Shown piece by piece: positions 8,551 to 16,521 of a stretch of DNA of 64,000 bases (positions are counted from its first letter, which is position 1; every line of letters starts with the position of its first letter). Location: positions 1 through 64,000 of the forward strand of contig JBBQTB010000007.1 in NCBI GenBank assembly GCA_038213375.1, read 5' to 3'. The stretch is from JAAUTT01 sp038213375. GTDB taxonomy: Bacteria; Bacteroidota; Bacteroidia; Bacteroidales; JAAUTT01. Made by a program: the position numbers and the translations under genes. The notes under the pieces were generated by a model, which was given only the letters and a program-made list of their open reading frames with translations, searched no databases and was not told where the DNA came from.

Positions 8551-9816
8551 TTATTCTAAAGAACGATCGTGAATAAACGACTTTTTAAACGAAATACGTT
8601 TTACATTGGCAAGGCGATCCCAACGAAGTTCAACACATATAGGCGGATGTGTATACAATGCGTCGTGTGTTTCTTTCAAAAGATCAACAATTGGTATTCC
8701 GACAGGGCATTTGCTCAGATCAATTTTACCAAGCTTGTCCTGTGTGGCAAAAGCTCCCTGACACCAATGATCGTTTTCCTCAAACATATTATATCGGTAC
8801 ACCCCAAAGTCTTTCATATCGTAGCATTTAACCATCGTCCGGAAACGAAGAATTTCGGGGATGTTTATTCCCGAAGGATCGTTGTTCATGCAATAACCAT
8901 CAAAATCGGCGTATTTATCACTCAGACGTTGACTGTCTAACTTGTATTTAATCACTGCATCCTGCTCTGACAGTGGAATGGAGGTTGGGAATATTCCATC
9001 AATTTGATTGAAAGGGGCAGTAGCGGGTAATCCAAAGCTTAATGTATGTATGGCTGGGTTGGCGAGGCAAAACCTTGCATTCCACTGAATTGGTGTTAAA
9101 GGGCTGGTAAGGCCGGCTAATTTTTGTGGAGGTTTGGATAACTGTCCGCCTTTATCGTTGGGTGAAATAATAAATACGCCCATGTCCTTGGCCTGAGCAA
9201 GATCAATGGCTCCCTTGTTTCGCTGAAAAAAGTAATAATAATGCAGGTTCATAAAATCGAACATGTCGGTTTCAATGGCTTTAATAATTATTTCGAGCGG
9301 TGCATGGGTGCTAAAACCGACGTGTTTTATTATGCCTTCATCTTTCATTTTTAGAAGTTCTTCCACAGGCCCATTTTTCCGACAGGCGGTTTGATAGCAT
9401 TGCAAGTTGTTTAAACCGTGCCAGGCATAAAAATCGAAATAATCAGTTTTCAATGTAATGAGTTGTTCTTCTACCAATTTTCGGGTTTCCTCGGCAGTGG
9501 ATGGCGCACCTTTCGTCATAAGGTGATACGAACTGCGTTTTAATTTCAAAATATCGTTCAACACAATGCCATATACCGTTTCACTTTTCATGTAACCATA
9601 AGCTGTTTCAATATGGTTAATGCCCATTGAAAAAGCTGTTTTCACAGTTTCTGTGCATTCCTCAAGCGTGTCATCGGGAATTACGTTGCGGGGCTCGTTC
9701 CATCCGTGCTTAAAGCGCATGCCCCCCAGAGTAATAACACTTAATTTTTCATTCGTTTTCCCAAATCGGCGGTATTCCATTGAAGGGTTATCAAAAGGTG
9801 AATTTTTAAAAATCAT
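8551..9816 (-). CDS. Aldo/keto reductase with degenerate C-terminal Fe-S-type domain
   Basis: This 421-residue protein has an AKR TIM barrel in its first ~290 residues, starting EYRRFGKTNEKLSVITLGG. The tetrad reads Glu70-Tyr75-Lys102-His133 (HIETAYGY, MTKGAP, YAWHG), with Glu where Asp is usual. The C-terminal ~110 residues correspond to the extension that in related reductases carries two 4Fe-4S motifs (CxxCxxCxxxCP). Here only isolated cysteines remain (GYCMNN, VKCYD, HWCQ, SKCPVGIPI), so clusters are unlikely to form. The product is presumably an NAD(P)H-dependent oxidoreductase of unknown substrate. Met13 at 9780 is an alternative start that better fits the usual family N-terminus. It is convergent with DUF1304. 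Confidence 0.8.
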   Translation of the reverse strand: MIFKNSPFDNPSMEYRRFGKTNEKLSVITLGGMRFKHGWNEPRNVIPDDTLEECTETVKTAFSMGINHIETAYGYMKSETVYGIVLNDILKLKRSSYHLMTKGAPSTAEETRKLVEEQLITLKTDYFDFYAWHGLNNLQCYQTACRKNGPVEELLKMKDEGIIKHVGFSTHAPLEIIIKAIETDMFDFMNLHYYYFFQRNKGAIDLAQAKDMGVFIISPNDKGGQLSKPPQKLAGLTSPLTPIQWNARFCLANPAIHTLSFGLPATAPFNQIDGIFPTSIPLSEQDAVIKYKLDSQRLSDKYADFDGYCMNNDPSGINIPEILRFRTMVKCYDMKDFGVYRYNMFEENDHWCQGAFATQDKLGKIDLSKCPVGIPIVDLLKETHDALYTHPPICVELRWDRLANVKRISFKKSFIHDRSLE

Positions 9817-9975
9817 TACCAGTTTAATTATTCGGGTAAAATACGTTTTAATATTTAATTCGTTGCAACGTTTTTAACAGTGAAAGGGAATAAGTTGTTT
9901 AAAATTCACTTGTTATTTCATATCATTTGTATCTGATTAAAATATTGAATAAATCTTAAAAATCAATAAAAAAAT

Positions 9976-10020
9976 AACGTCTCTATGGACGTTACCTTAA
10001 TATCGTCCCACTGGGATAAT
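9976..10020. repeat. Tandem small palindromes, REP-like
   Basis: AACGTC (9976-9981) pairs with GACGTT (9988-9993). About ten bases on, TATCGTCCCACTGGGATA forms a second, imperfect hairpin. Paired short palindromes in a gene-free gap are typical of dispersed repeats, but no second copy of this one lies in the window. Confidence 0.35.
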
Positions 10021-10239
10021 ATTTCTATTTATTTCTGCAATTTTATCCAATTGATATTTCTATCCCTATATCCCATGTTTGTATTAAGTTACTGCATCAT
10101 ATACAACATTGGTTCATAAAATTTATGACAAATTTGTCGTTTAAGTTCCAGTGCAGAAAAAGTCTATTTTGTACCTGTTAACAGATTAATCGTTATAAAC
10201 CATTGTCTATATGAAAGATTAATCGATTCTTTCATCAAA

Positions 10240-10269
10240 ACCACCCACGAACAAAGTTTTATGGGTGGT
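10240..10269 (-). terminator. Terminator for the aspartyl-protease/PDZ gene
   Basis: ACCACCCA and TGGGTGGT form an 8-bp stem with a 14-base loop. On the minus strand the stem is followed by TTTTG, and it lies about 60 bases beyond the stop codon of the minus-strand gene ending at 10332. Confidence 0.6.
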
Positions 10270-10331
10270 GACAGATTGCACCTTATTCAGAAAGGACAGG
10301 CAATTTTGTAAATTTTTTATAACTCCCAATT

Positions 10332-11597
10332 TCACAAAACATCTGTCAACACAAACGAAGTGTTTTTTTCAACACCATTACGGTTATACCGGATGTGTAT
10401 TTTTTTACCGGGTCGTTGGATAAAAAGCCCGTTAATTTCTGAAATGGAAAGATTACTTACCTGCTCTCCGTTAATCTGAATAATTTTGTCACCAACTTCC
10501 AATCCTGCCTTATGGGCTGGCGAGACCTGTTGGATATAGGAAACGATGTATACGGGTTGTCCTGGTATTACTGCCGAAACTTCCATGCCACTCAAATTGC
10601 TACGGAATGGCCGTTTGTAGTTGCTATTTGGGGTTAATGTAAGTTTTTGTCCACGATAATCGATAATAAGATTAAACCGGCTCAGAATTTCGGCGCCAAA
10701 ACTTCCTTGCCGGTTATCCTGATATGATGCACAATTAAGCGAAATGGTATCGGGGAATGAAACCAGTACATTGGTAAAATCAAATTTATCGATTGATACT
10801 TTCGGTATTTTACCTATTTTTCCCATCACTATTCCACCTAAGCCCAATCCCAGATAGGCCGGTGCGTTTTTTGCAGGCAATTTAAATGTCGGTGCCGACT
10901 GCATGTTTATCCACATCGCATAACTTGCTCCCAAATCCAGTAAAAACCGAACTGGCAATTCTGAACTGTCACATTGTGTGATGATAGCGTTTATATAAGG
11001 TTTGGAACTCTCAATCATCATTGGGACTGCTATCTGCCGGCGACTATTCCCCTTGTATTTGTATTTTTTATGGGAATTTAACGTAACAACCTGCTGATCG
11101 TAGTTAATTTCAACAATCAGATCTTTGAATAATTCATAGCCAATTAAACCATGGATGGGTATTCCAAGAAAGTTCGACAACTTTAGTTCATTGTCTTCTA
11201 TTACCAGTAAGTCTTGATGTTCTCCTACCAAGCCACATATGTTTATGTCGTTTTCTATAGAATGATGTGCAAGCAGGCTCTTTCCTTCTCCCAAACCATT
11301 TATCGCAAAGTCTTTTGAGTATTTTAAAGGCTTCAATCCTGGAGGACTGTTAGTTTGTAAAATGGTATTACTTACTCCGGTATCGAGAATGAAATTAAGT
11401 GTATCGGAGTTATTAATCCGCACGGGAATGATAATCAAATTATTGATATACTTAAATTTTATTGAAACCTTCTTCTTTTTTTCATTCTGGATATATATTC
11501 GTTTGGGATTTTTCTGTGCAACCGCCGCATGCTGATAAGCACACCCAATAATTAAAACAATTGTTATGGATAAAAACTGTTTACAAATTGTTTCCAT
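10332..11597 (-). CDS. Retropepsin-like aspartyl protease with C-terminal PDZ domain, secreted
   Basis: This 421-residue protein begins with a signal peptide (about residues 1-28, ending AAVAQ). Two pepsin-like halves follow. The first active-site loop is ILDTGVSNT (Asp72), the second LLDLGASYA (Asp221), so the second motif reads DLG rather than DTG. Both aspartates are kept, and the hydrophobic strand before each is clear. Residues about 335-415 form a PDZ domain (IQQVSPAHKAGLEVGDKI, then INGEQVS). This retropepsin-PDZ layout is common in Bacteroidota periplasmic proteins; substrates are unknown. It is divergent from clpB across a 177-base gap, where I could not place a promoter with confidence. 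A terminator follows the gene. Confidence 0.8.
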   Translation of the reverse strand: METICKQFLSITIVLIIGCAYQHAAVAQKNPKRIYIQNEKKKKVSIKFKYINNLIIIPVRINNSDTLNFILDTGVSNTILQTNSPPGLKPLKYSKDFAINGLGEGKSLLAHHSIENDINICGLVGEHQDLLVIEDNELKLSNFLGIPIHGLIGYELFKDLIVEINYDQQVVTLNSHKKYKYKGNSRRQIAVPMMIESSKPYINAIITQCDSSELPVRFLLDLGASYAMWINMQSAPTFKLPAKNAPAYLGLGLGGIVMGKIGKIPKVSIDKFDFTNVLVSFPDTISLNCASYQDNRQGSFGAEILSRFNLIIDYRGQKLTLTPNSNYKRPFRSNLSGMEVSAVIPGQPVYIVSYIQQVSPAHKAGLEVGDKIIQINGEQVSNLSISEINGLFIQRPGKKIHIRYNRNGVEKNTSFVLTDVL

Positions 11598-11774
11598 TGT
11601 ATTGGGTGTTAGGTAATATTTTCTTCATTGGTATGATCCATTGATAAGGATTATCCCTATGATGTCAAAAAGGCAGAGTAATAAGGGTATTGACTGCCAT
11701 AAAAACTGTACATTTAATAAATATTACAATTGGCAACACTTTTGTTCATATCATAAGTAATAATACTTAGAACT

Positions 11775-14363
11775 ATGAATTTAAACAATTTTACGATAAA
11801 ATCTCAGGAAGCGGTTCAAAAAGCTTCAACTCTGGCTCAAGCTCATCAGAATCAGGCGATAGAGAATGGCCATCTTTTAAAAGGATTGATGACTGAAGCG
11901 GAGGATGTAGTTTCTTTTCTTTTGAACAAGCAAAATATAAATATTTCAAATCTTACCAAAGTCCTCGACAAAGTTATTGAGTCGTATCCTAAAGTGGTAG
12001 GAGGTGAAGAATATTTATCACCGTCGGCGAATACATCATTGCAAAAAGCAATTGTTATATCAAAAGAATTTGGCGATCAGTTTGTTTCAGTTGAACATAT
12101 CCTTTTAGGGATTCTTGCAAGCAGCGACAATCTTTCGCAGATATTGAAGGATAGTGGAATAACAGAATCAGATTTGCGTAAGGCGATTAATGAGCTCCGG
12201 AAAGGATCGAAAGTAAACAGTCAGACCAGTGAAGATACCTATAATTCTCTCAACCGATATGCGATTAACCTAAATGAAATGGCCCGAAACGGGAAACTTG
12301 ATCCGGTAATTGGCCGCGACGAAGAAATCCGAAGAGTACTTCAAATTCTTTCGCGACGTACAAAAAACAACCCGATACTGATAGGCGAACCAGGTGTAGG
12401 CAAGACTGCCATTGCCGAAGGATTAGCCGACAGGATCGTAAAAGGAGATGTTCCCGAAAACTTAAAATCGAAGCAGATTTTTTCACTTGACATGGGCGCA
12501 TTGATTGCCGGAGCAAAATATAAAGGCGAATTCGAAGAGCGATTAAAAGCTGTTATTAAGGAAGTGGTTGAGTCGAATGGAGACGTGGTGTTATTTATTG
12601 ATGAGATACATACGTTGGTGGGAGCAGGTAAAAGCGAAGGAGCTTTGGATGCTGCCAATATCCTAAAACCAGCCTTGGCCCGCGGAGAGCTTCGGGCAAT
12701 TGGAGCTACCACACTTAGCGAATATCAAAAATATTTCGAGAAAGATAAGGCATTGGAACGTCGTTTTCAACAAGTAATGATTGAAGAGCCTGACACTCTG
12801 AGTGCCATTTCGATACTTCGTGGGTTGAAGGAACGTTATGAAAATCATCACAGAGTACGAATCAAAGATGAAGCGATTATTGCTGCTGTTGAACTGTCGC
12901 AACGTTACATTACCAACAGGTTTCTTCCGGATAAAGCCATCGACCTGATTGACGAGGCGGCTTCAAAACTTCGTCTTGAAATGAATTCAGTTCCTGAAGA
13001 AATTGATGAGATAGAACGCCGTATTAAACAACTGGAAATTGAACGTGAAGCAATTAAGCGCGAAGGTGACGATCCAAAACTTCGTGATTTAAGCAGGGAG
13101 ATATCTAACCTCATGGAAGATCGTAATAAGCTTCGCTCCAAGTGGGAGATAGAGCGTGGGATAATTGATAAAATCCAGAAAAACAAAACAGATATAGAAA
13201 GTTTCAAATTCGAGGCTGACCAGGCAGAGCGAAATGGCGAATATGGTCGTGTTGCCGAGCTCAGGTATGGGCGTATTAAGGATGCAGAGAGCACCATAGT
13301 AGAACTTATGGATGAGCTTAAAAAAAGCCAGGCCGATGCTGCATTAATAAAGGAAGAAGTTGGTTTCGAAGATATTGCGTATGTGGTTTCGCGTTGGACA
13401 GGTATCCCGGTTACCCGAATGCTTCAAAGCGAACGGGAAAAATTGCTTGATCTCGAAAGTGTGTTGCGAAAGCGTGTTGTAGGACAAGAGGAGGCTATTG
13501 AAGTGGTTGCCGATGCTGTTCGTCGTAATCGTGCCGGCCTTTCTGATGCAAAGCGTCCTATTGGGTCGTTTATTTTTCTGGGGACGACAGGGGTTGGTAA
13601 AACAGAACTTGCAAGAGCCCTCGCCGAATTTTTATTTAATGACGAAAACCTGATGACCCGTATCGATATGAGTGAATACCAGGAGCGGCATTCTGTTTCG
13701 CGTTTGATTGGTGCGCCTCCCGGATATGTTGGTTACGAAGAGGGTGGCCAGTTAACCGAGGCCGTTCGACGTAAACCTTATTCGGTGGTACTTTTGGATG
13801 AAATTGAAAAAGCTCATCCCGATGTATTTAATATTCTTCTTCAGGTTCTTGAAGACGGTCGGTTAACCGATAACAAAGGTCGGCTTGTCAATTTTAAGAA
13901 TACCATTATTATTATGACGTCAAATATCGGATCACACATTATTCAGGAAAATATGGATGCAATGACTGATAAAAACCATAGTGAAATGATGGAAAGGACA
14001 AAGATAGACGTCATGGCACTCATGAAACAAACCATAAGGCCTGAATTTCTGAATCGGGTTGACGAAATTGTCATGTTTTCACCTCTTACAAAAGCTCAGA
14101 TACGTGAAATTGTTAAAATCCAATTCATTCATATTCAGAATATGTTAAAAGATTCGGATATTACCGCCGAACTTACAGAAGATGCTGTGGATTGGATCAC
14201 AAAATCGGGCTATGATCCTCATTTTGGTGCACGTCCTGTAAAACGTGCCCTTCAAAAACTGGTTTTGAATGAGTTGTCGAAGAAAATTCTTGCCGGCACT
14301 ATTCAAAAAAATCGACCAATTGTTATCGATAGTTTTGGCGAAGAGCTGGTATTCAGAAATTAA
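11775..14363 (+). CDS. clpB: ATP-dependent disaggregase ClpB
   Basis: This 862-residue protein has the full ClpB layout. The Clp N-domain starts MNLNNFTIKSQEAV. AAA-1 has Walker A GEPGVGKT at 204-211 and Walker B VVLFIDEIH. A coiled-coil M-domain spans about 400-525 and is rich in Glu, Lys and Arg. AAA-2 has Walker A GTTGVGKT at 603-610 and Walker B SVVLLDEIE. The C-terminal domain ends FGARPVKRALQK. There is no ClpP-binding loop in the expected place. It extracts and refolds aggregated proteins with DnaK and is normally heat-induced. It is transcribed alone and ends at a strong bidirectional terminator. No heat-shock operator could be confirmed upstream. Confidence 0.97.
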   Translation: MNLNNFTIKSQEAVQKASTLAQAHQNQAIENGHLLKGLMTEAEDVVSFLLNKQNINISNLTKVLDKVIESYPKVVGGEEYLSPSANTSLQKAIVISKEFGDQFVSVEHILLGILASSDNLSQILKDSGITESDLRKAINELRKGSKVNSQTSEDTYNSLNRYAINLNEMARNGKLDPVIGRDEEIRRVLQILSRRTKNNPILIGEPGVGKTAIAEGLADRIVKGDVPENLKSKQIFSLDMGALIAGAKYKGEFEERLKAVIKEVVESNGDVVLFIDEIHTLVGAGKSEGALDAANILKPALARGELRAIGATTLSEYQKYFEKDKALERRFQQVMIEEPDTLSAISILRGLKERYENHHRVRIKDEAIIAAVELSQRYITNRFLPDKAIDLIDEAASKLRLEMNSVPEEIDEIERRIKQLEIEREAIKREGDDPKLRDLSREISNLMEDRNKLRSKWEIERGIIDKIQKNKTDIESFKFEADQAERNGEYGRVAELRYGRIKDAESTIVELMDELKKSQADAALIKEEVGFEDIAYVVSRWTGIPVTRMLQSEREKLLDLESVLRKRVVGQEEAIEVVADAVRRNRAGLSDAKRPIGSFIFLGTTGVGKTELARALAEFLFNDENLMTRIDMSEYQERHSVSRLIGAPPGYVGYEEGGQLTEAVRRKPYSVVLLDEIEKAHPDVFNILLQVLEDGRLTDNKGRLVNFKNTIIIMTSNIGSHIIQENMDAMTDKNHSEMMERTKIDVMALMKQTIRPEFLNRVDEIVMFSPLTKAQIREIVKIQFIHIQNMLKDSDITAELTEDAVDWITKSGYDPHFGARPVKRALQKLVLNELSKKILAGTIQKNRPIVIDSFGEELVFRN

Positions 14364-14376
14364 TGCTGGATAAATC

Positions 14377-14412
14377 AAAAAATCCCGGACGATAATAAAC
14401 CCGGGATTTTTT
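14377..14412. terminator. Bidirectional terminator between clpB and the STAS gene
   Basis: AAAAAATCCCGG (14377-14388) and CCGGGATTTTTT (14401-14412) form a GC-rich stem with A-run and T-run flanks. It can therefore stop both clpB on the plus strand and the convergent minus-strand STAS gene, whose stop codon touches its right end. Confidence 0.85.
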
Positions 14413-14755
14413 AATTAGTATTGTAGCTTTTGATACAATCGTCTAGATTGCTGTATATTTCGAATACATTATGCAATTGCAAAAGTTTAAAAAGATCCAT
14501 CACCTCCCGGTTAATATTGCAGATTTTGAAATGTCCATAATTAACATTGGCTGTTTTCATAACCGACAAAAAAACGCCGAAACCAGAACTATCAATAAAA
14601 TTGATACCTTCGAGGTTTAAAATTAACATAGTGTTTGGACTGCTAAACAGATTGTTCAATTGTTCTTTCACAGGCTCAGTAATCATTGCGTTGAATCTGG
14701 AAATGTTTTCAAAAGAAGCAACATAGATGTTATTAATTTGTTCAACCTTCAACAT
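14411..14755 (-). CDS. STAS-domain protein, anti-sigma-factor-antagonist type
   Basis: This 114-residue protein consists of one STAS domain. The central motif INFIDSSGFGVF (Ser56/Ser57) matches the phosphorylated serine loop of SpoIIAA-type proteins. Strands MLILNLEG before and FKICNIN after it fit the fold. Such proteins switch partners when a serine kinase phosphorylates them. No kinase, phosphatase or sigma factor is encoded nearby, so the partner is elsewhere. The next gene on the same strand, 177 bases upstream, encodes an Hpt protein; they may form a small signalling pair, although a dispersed repeat lies between them. Confidence 0.85.
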   Translation of the reverse strand: MLKVEQINNIYVASFENISRFNAMITEPVKEQLNNLFSSPNTMLILNLEGINFIDSSGFGVFLSVMKTANVNYGHFKICNINREVMDLFKLLQLHNVFEIYSNLDDCIKSYNTN

Positions 14756-14844
14756 GGTGGTTACATTTTTTAGGGTAAAATAGTGATAAATTACATTGGT
14801 TTAAAAGCAATACCATCCTGCATCGCCGGACTAAAGAATATTTG

Positions 14845-14926
14845 TAAACACGAAGGCACAAAGACACAAAGTGCTGGTATTGTGTGGTTTTTCTTTGTAA
14901 CTTCGAGCCTTCGTGTTCATTTTTTT
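14845..14926. repeat. Dispersed palindrome, copy 2 (AACACGAAGGCACAAAG type)
   Basis: The left arm is AAACACGAAGGCACAAAG followed by ACACAAAG. The right arm is CTTTGTAACTTCGAGCCTTCGTGTT. The arms pair over most of their length and the motif is shared with 5164-5248. It sits between the Hpt and STAS genes and could act as a transcript-stabilising or terminating hairpin. Confidence 0.65.
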
Positions 14927-14932
14927 TAAGAG

Positions 14933-15274
14933 TTATAACTTCAATAGGGTTCCAGTTAATTCTGATATAGCAACTTTGCATTGAGTTACAAAATTGTCGA
15001 CTAATTGAGGGTAACTTTCCGTGTTTTGATTATCCTTGGTTAACAATTCCAGGGATTTTAAATCGGAAGCCAATAGATTCATTCCCATTATTGAAACTGA
15101 CGATTTTGCTTTATGCGCTAGTTTTCCAAGCTCATAATAATTTTTGTCGGCCAATAGTTGTGGCATTTCAATGATGTATTCCTGAACTTGTTCATCGAAG
15201 ATTCCAATCATTTCTTTAATTATTTCGGTATCTCCACCAGACATGTTCTTTAAATAGGTCAAATCTGTTATCAT
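14933..15274 (-). CDS. Stand-alone Hpt (histidine phosphotransfer) domain protein
   Basis: This protein of 113 residues is all helical and covers a single Hpt domain. The phosphoacceptor is His54 in GKLAHKAKSS, followed by the small residues SIMGM that pack against response regulators. The N-terminal helix (DTEIIKEMIGIFDEQVQEYI) is typical of the family. Hpt proteins relay phosphate from a hybrid histidine kinase to a response regulator. No kinase or regulator is encoded in this window, so its partners are remote. No signal or membrane segment; cytoplasmic. Confidence 0.85.
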   Translation of the reverse strand: MITDLTYLKNMSGGDTEIIKEMIGIFDEQVQEYIIEMPQLLADKNYYELGKLAHKAKSSVSIMGMNLLASDLKSLELLTKDNQNTESYPQLVDNFVTQCKVAISELTGTLLKL

Positions 15275-15439
15275 GCTATAGAATTAAAAATCGATTTTAA
15301 ATATACGCCAAAAATTATATAAATGAAAGATTGCTTTGAGATATTTGATTTTTTTATAATTTTATTTTTTCATAAAACTCACGAAATCTAATCGAAAATT
15401 CAATTTTAGTAGATCTTCTTTAATATATTTGTTAATAAA

Positions 15440-16498
15440 ATGAACATGAAAAAGCTCACTATATTTATTTTCCTGGCCTTATTTTTCATATCTGCCTACA
15501 CTCAGACATCTGAAACCAGCAGTGATGCTGTGTATGAGAACGATATTAAAGTAAAAAAATTATACAATAAGGCGTTACAAAGCATTAAAGCCGAAAATTA
15601 TGTTCAGGCTCAAACATTTTTAAATCAGGCAATTGAATTGAATGCCGGTTTTGGCAATGCATACCTCGAACGTGGTAAAGTTCAATTGCAATTGGACCAA
15701 AAAGATGCTGCCCTTATCGATTTTAACAATTGCCTGCAACTTAATGGTAAAGAGGGTGAAGCCTATTATTGTAAGGGGTATCTCTCTCTAGTTCAACATA
15801 AATATGACGATGCGATGCAAAACTTTAACGATGCCATTACAAACAATTTTACTCAACCGATTACTTATTATTACAGAGGGGTTGTAAATATGGTAAGGGA
15901 GGATTATAGCTCTGCAAACCTTGATTTTACTTATGCTATTGATAAACGTAGCAATTTTGTTTACGCTTATCATGATCGTGGAGGGTGTAAATTGAAAATG
16001 AAAGATTTTAAGGGAGCTCAGGCGGATTACGAAAAAGCCATTCAGCTTCAACCCAAATTTGCCTTGGCTTATAATAATTTAGGAATGGTTAAAGCCGAAC
16101 AGGGCGATTTTGCCGGAGCAATTGAAGCTTATACTAAAGCCATTGAGTTAAACCCCGATTTTTATCTCGCATATAATAATCGGGGTCAGGCATATTTTCA
16201 TTCAGATAACAGAAAAAATGCCATCAACGATTTTTCCAAAGCGCTTTCTCTCCGTCCCGACTATCTTTCGGCGTTAAATAACCTTGGCGCATCTCAGGTA
16301 GAAGAGAAAGATTACAAAACGGCTCTTGGTAATTTCAATAAAGCGATTGAGTTAAACAGTCAATATGGAACTGCTTACCTAAACAGAGGGAGCTTAAAAG
16401 AATCATCGGGTGATCTTCAGGGGGCATATACCGACTGGAAAACAGCTGCCCAACTTGGCATAAAAGAAGCCCTAGAATACATGAACGAATACAAATAA
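15440..16498 (+). CDS. Exported TPR-repeat protein
   Basis: This 352-residue protein has a signal peptide (about residues 1-21, FISAYTQT) and then about nine TPR units that fill the rest. Typical units read AYNNLGMVKAEQGDFAGAIE, with the usual Ala/Tyr/Gly/Pro positions. The second in-frame ATG (15446) could also be the start. TPR arrays scaffold protein complexes; here the site is the periplasm or envelope. The next gene, 23 bases downstream, encodes a PorE-like TPR/PD40/OmpA protein, so the two probably work in one envelope complex. Confidence 0.85.
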   Translation: MNMKKLTIFIFLALFFISAYTQTSETSSDAVYENDIKVKKLYNKALQSIKAENYVQAQTFLNQAIELNAGFGNAYLERGKVQLQLDQKDAALIDFNNCLQLNGKEGEAYYCKGYLSLVQHKYDDAMQNFNDAITNNFTQPITYYYRGVVNMVREDYSSANLDFTYAIDKRSNFVYAYHDRGGCKLKMKDFKGAQADYEKAIQLQPKFALAYNNLGMVKAEQGDFAGAIEAYTKAIELNPDFYLAYNNRGQAYFHSDNRKNAINDFSKALSLRPDYLSALNNLGASQVEEKDYKTALGNFNKAIELNSQYGTAYLNRGSLKESSGDLQGAYTDWKTAAQLGIKEALEYMNEYK

Positions 16499-16521
16499 AT
16501 TGAATCATAAATATTCTCAGA

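Larger units (their letters stand above)
9817..10331. other. Intergenic region with dispersed hairpin elements
   Basis: These 515 bases have no gene. They hold two small hairpin motifs at about 9976-10020 (AACGTC/GACGTT, then TATCGTCCCACTGGGATA), resembling short dispersed repeats of Bacteroidota, and a terminator-like hairpin at 10240-10269. The rest is featureless AT-rich sequence. Confidence 0.45.

Noticed and set aside
12265..13297. Minus-strand open frames within clpB
   Set aside because: Shadows of the highly conserved clpB coding sequence, with Ser/Arg/Leu-rich low-complexity translations.
15424..15431. TATATTTG as promoter of the TPR gene
   Set aside because: It matches TAnnTTTG but lies only eight bases before the ATG and lacks a -33 element; likely chance in AT-rich DNA. 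The same holds for the match at 44094-44101 before the GH5 gene.
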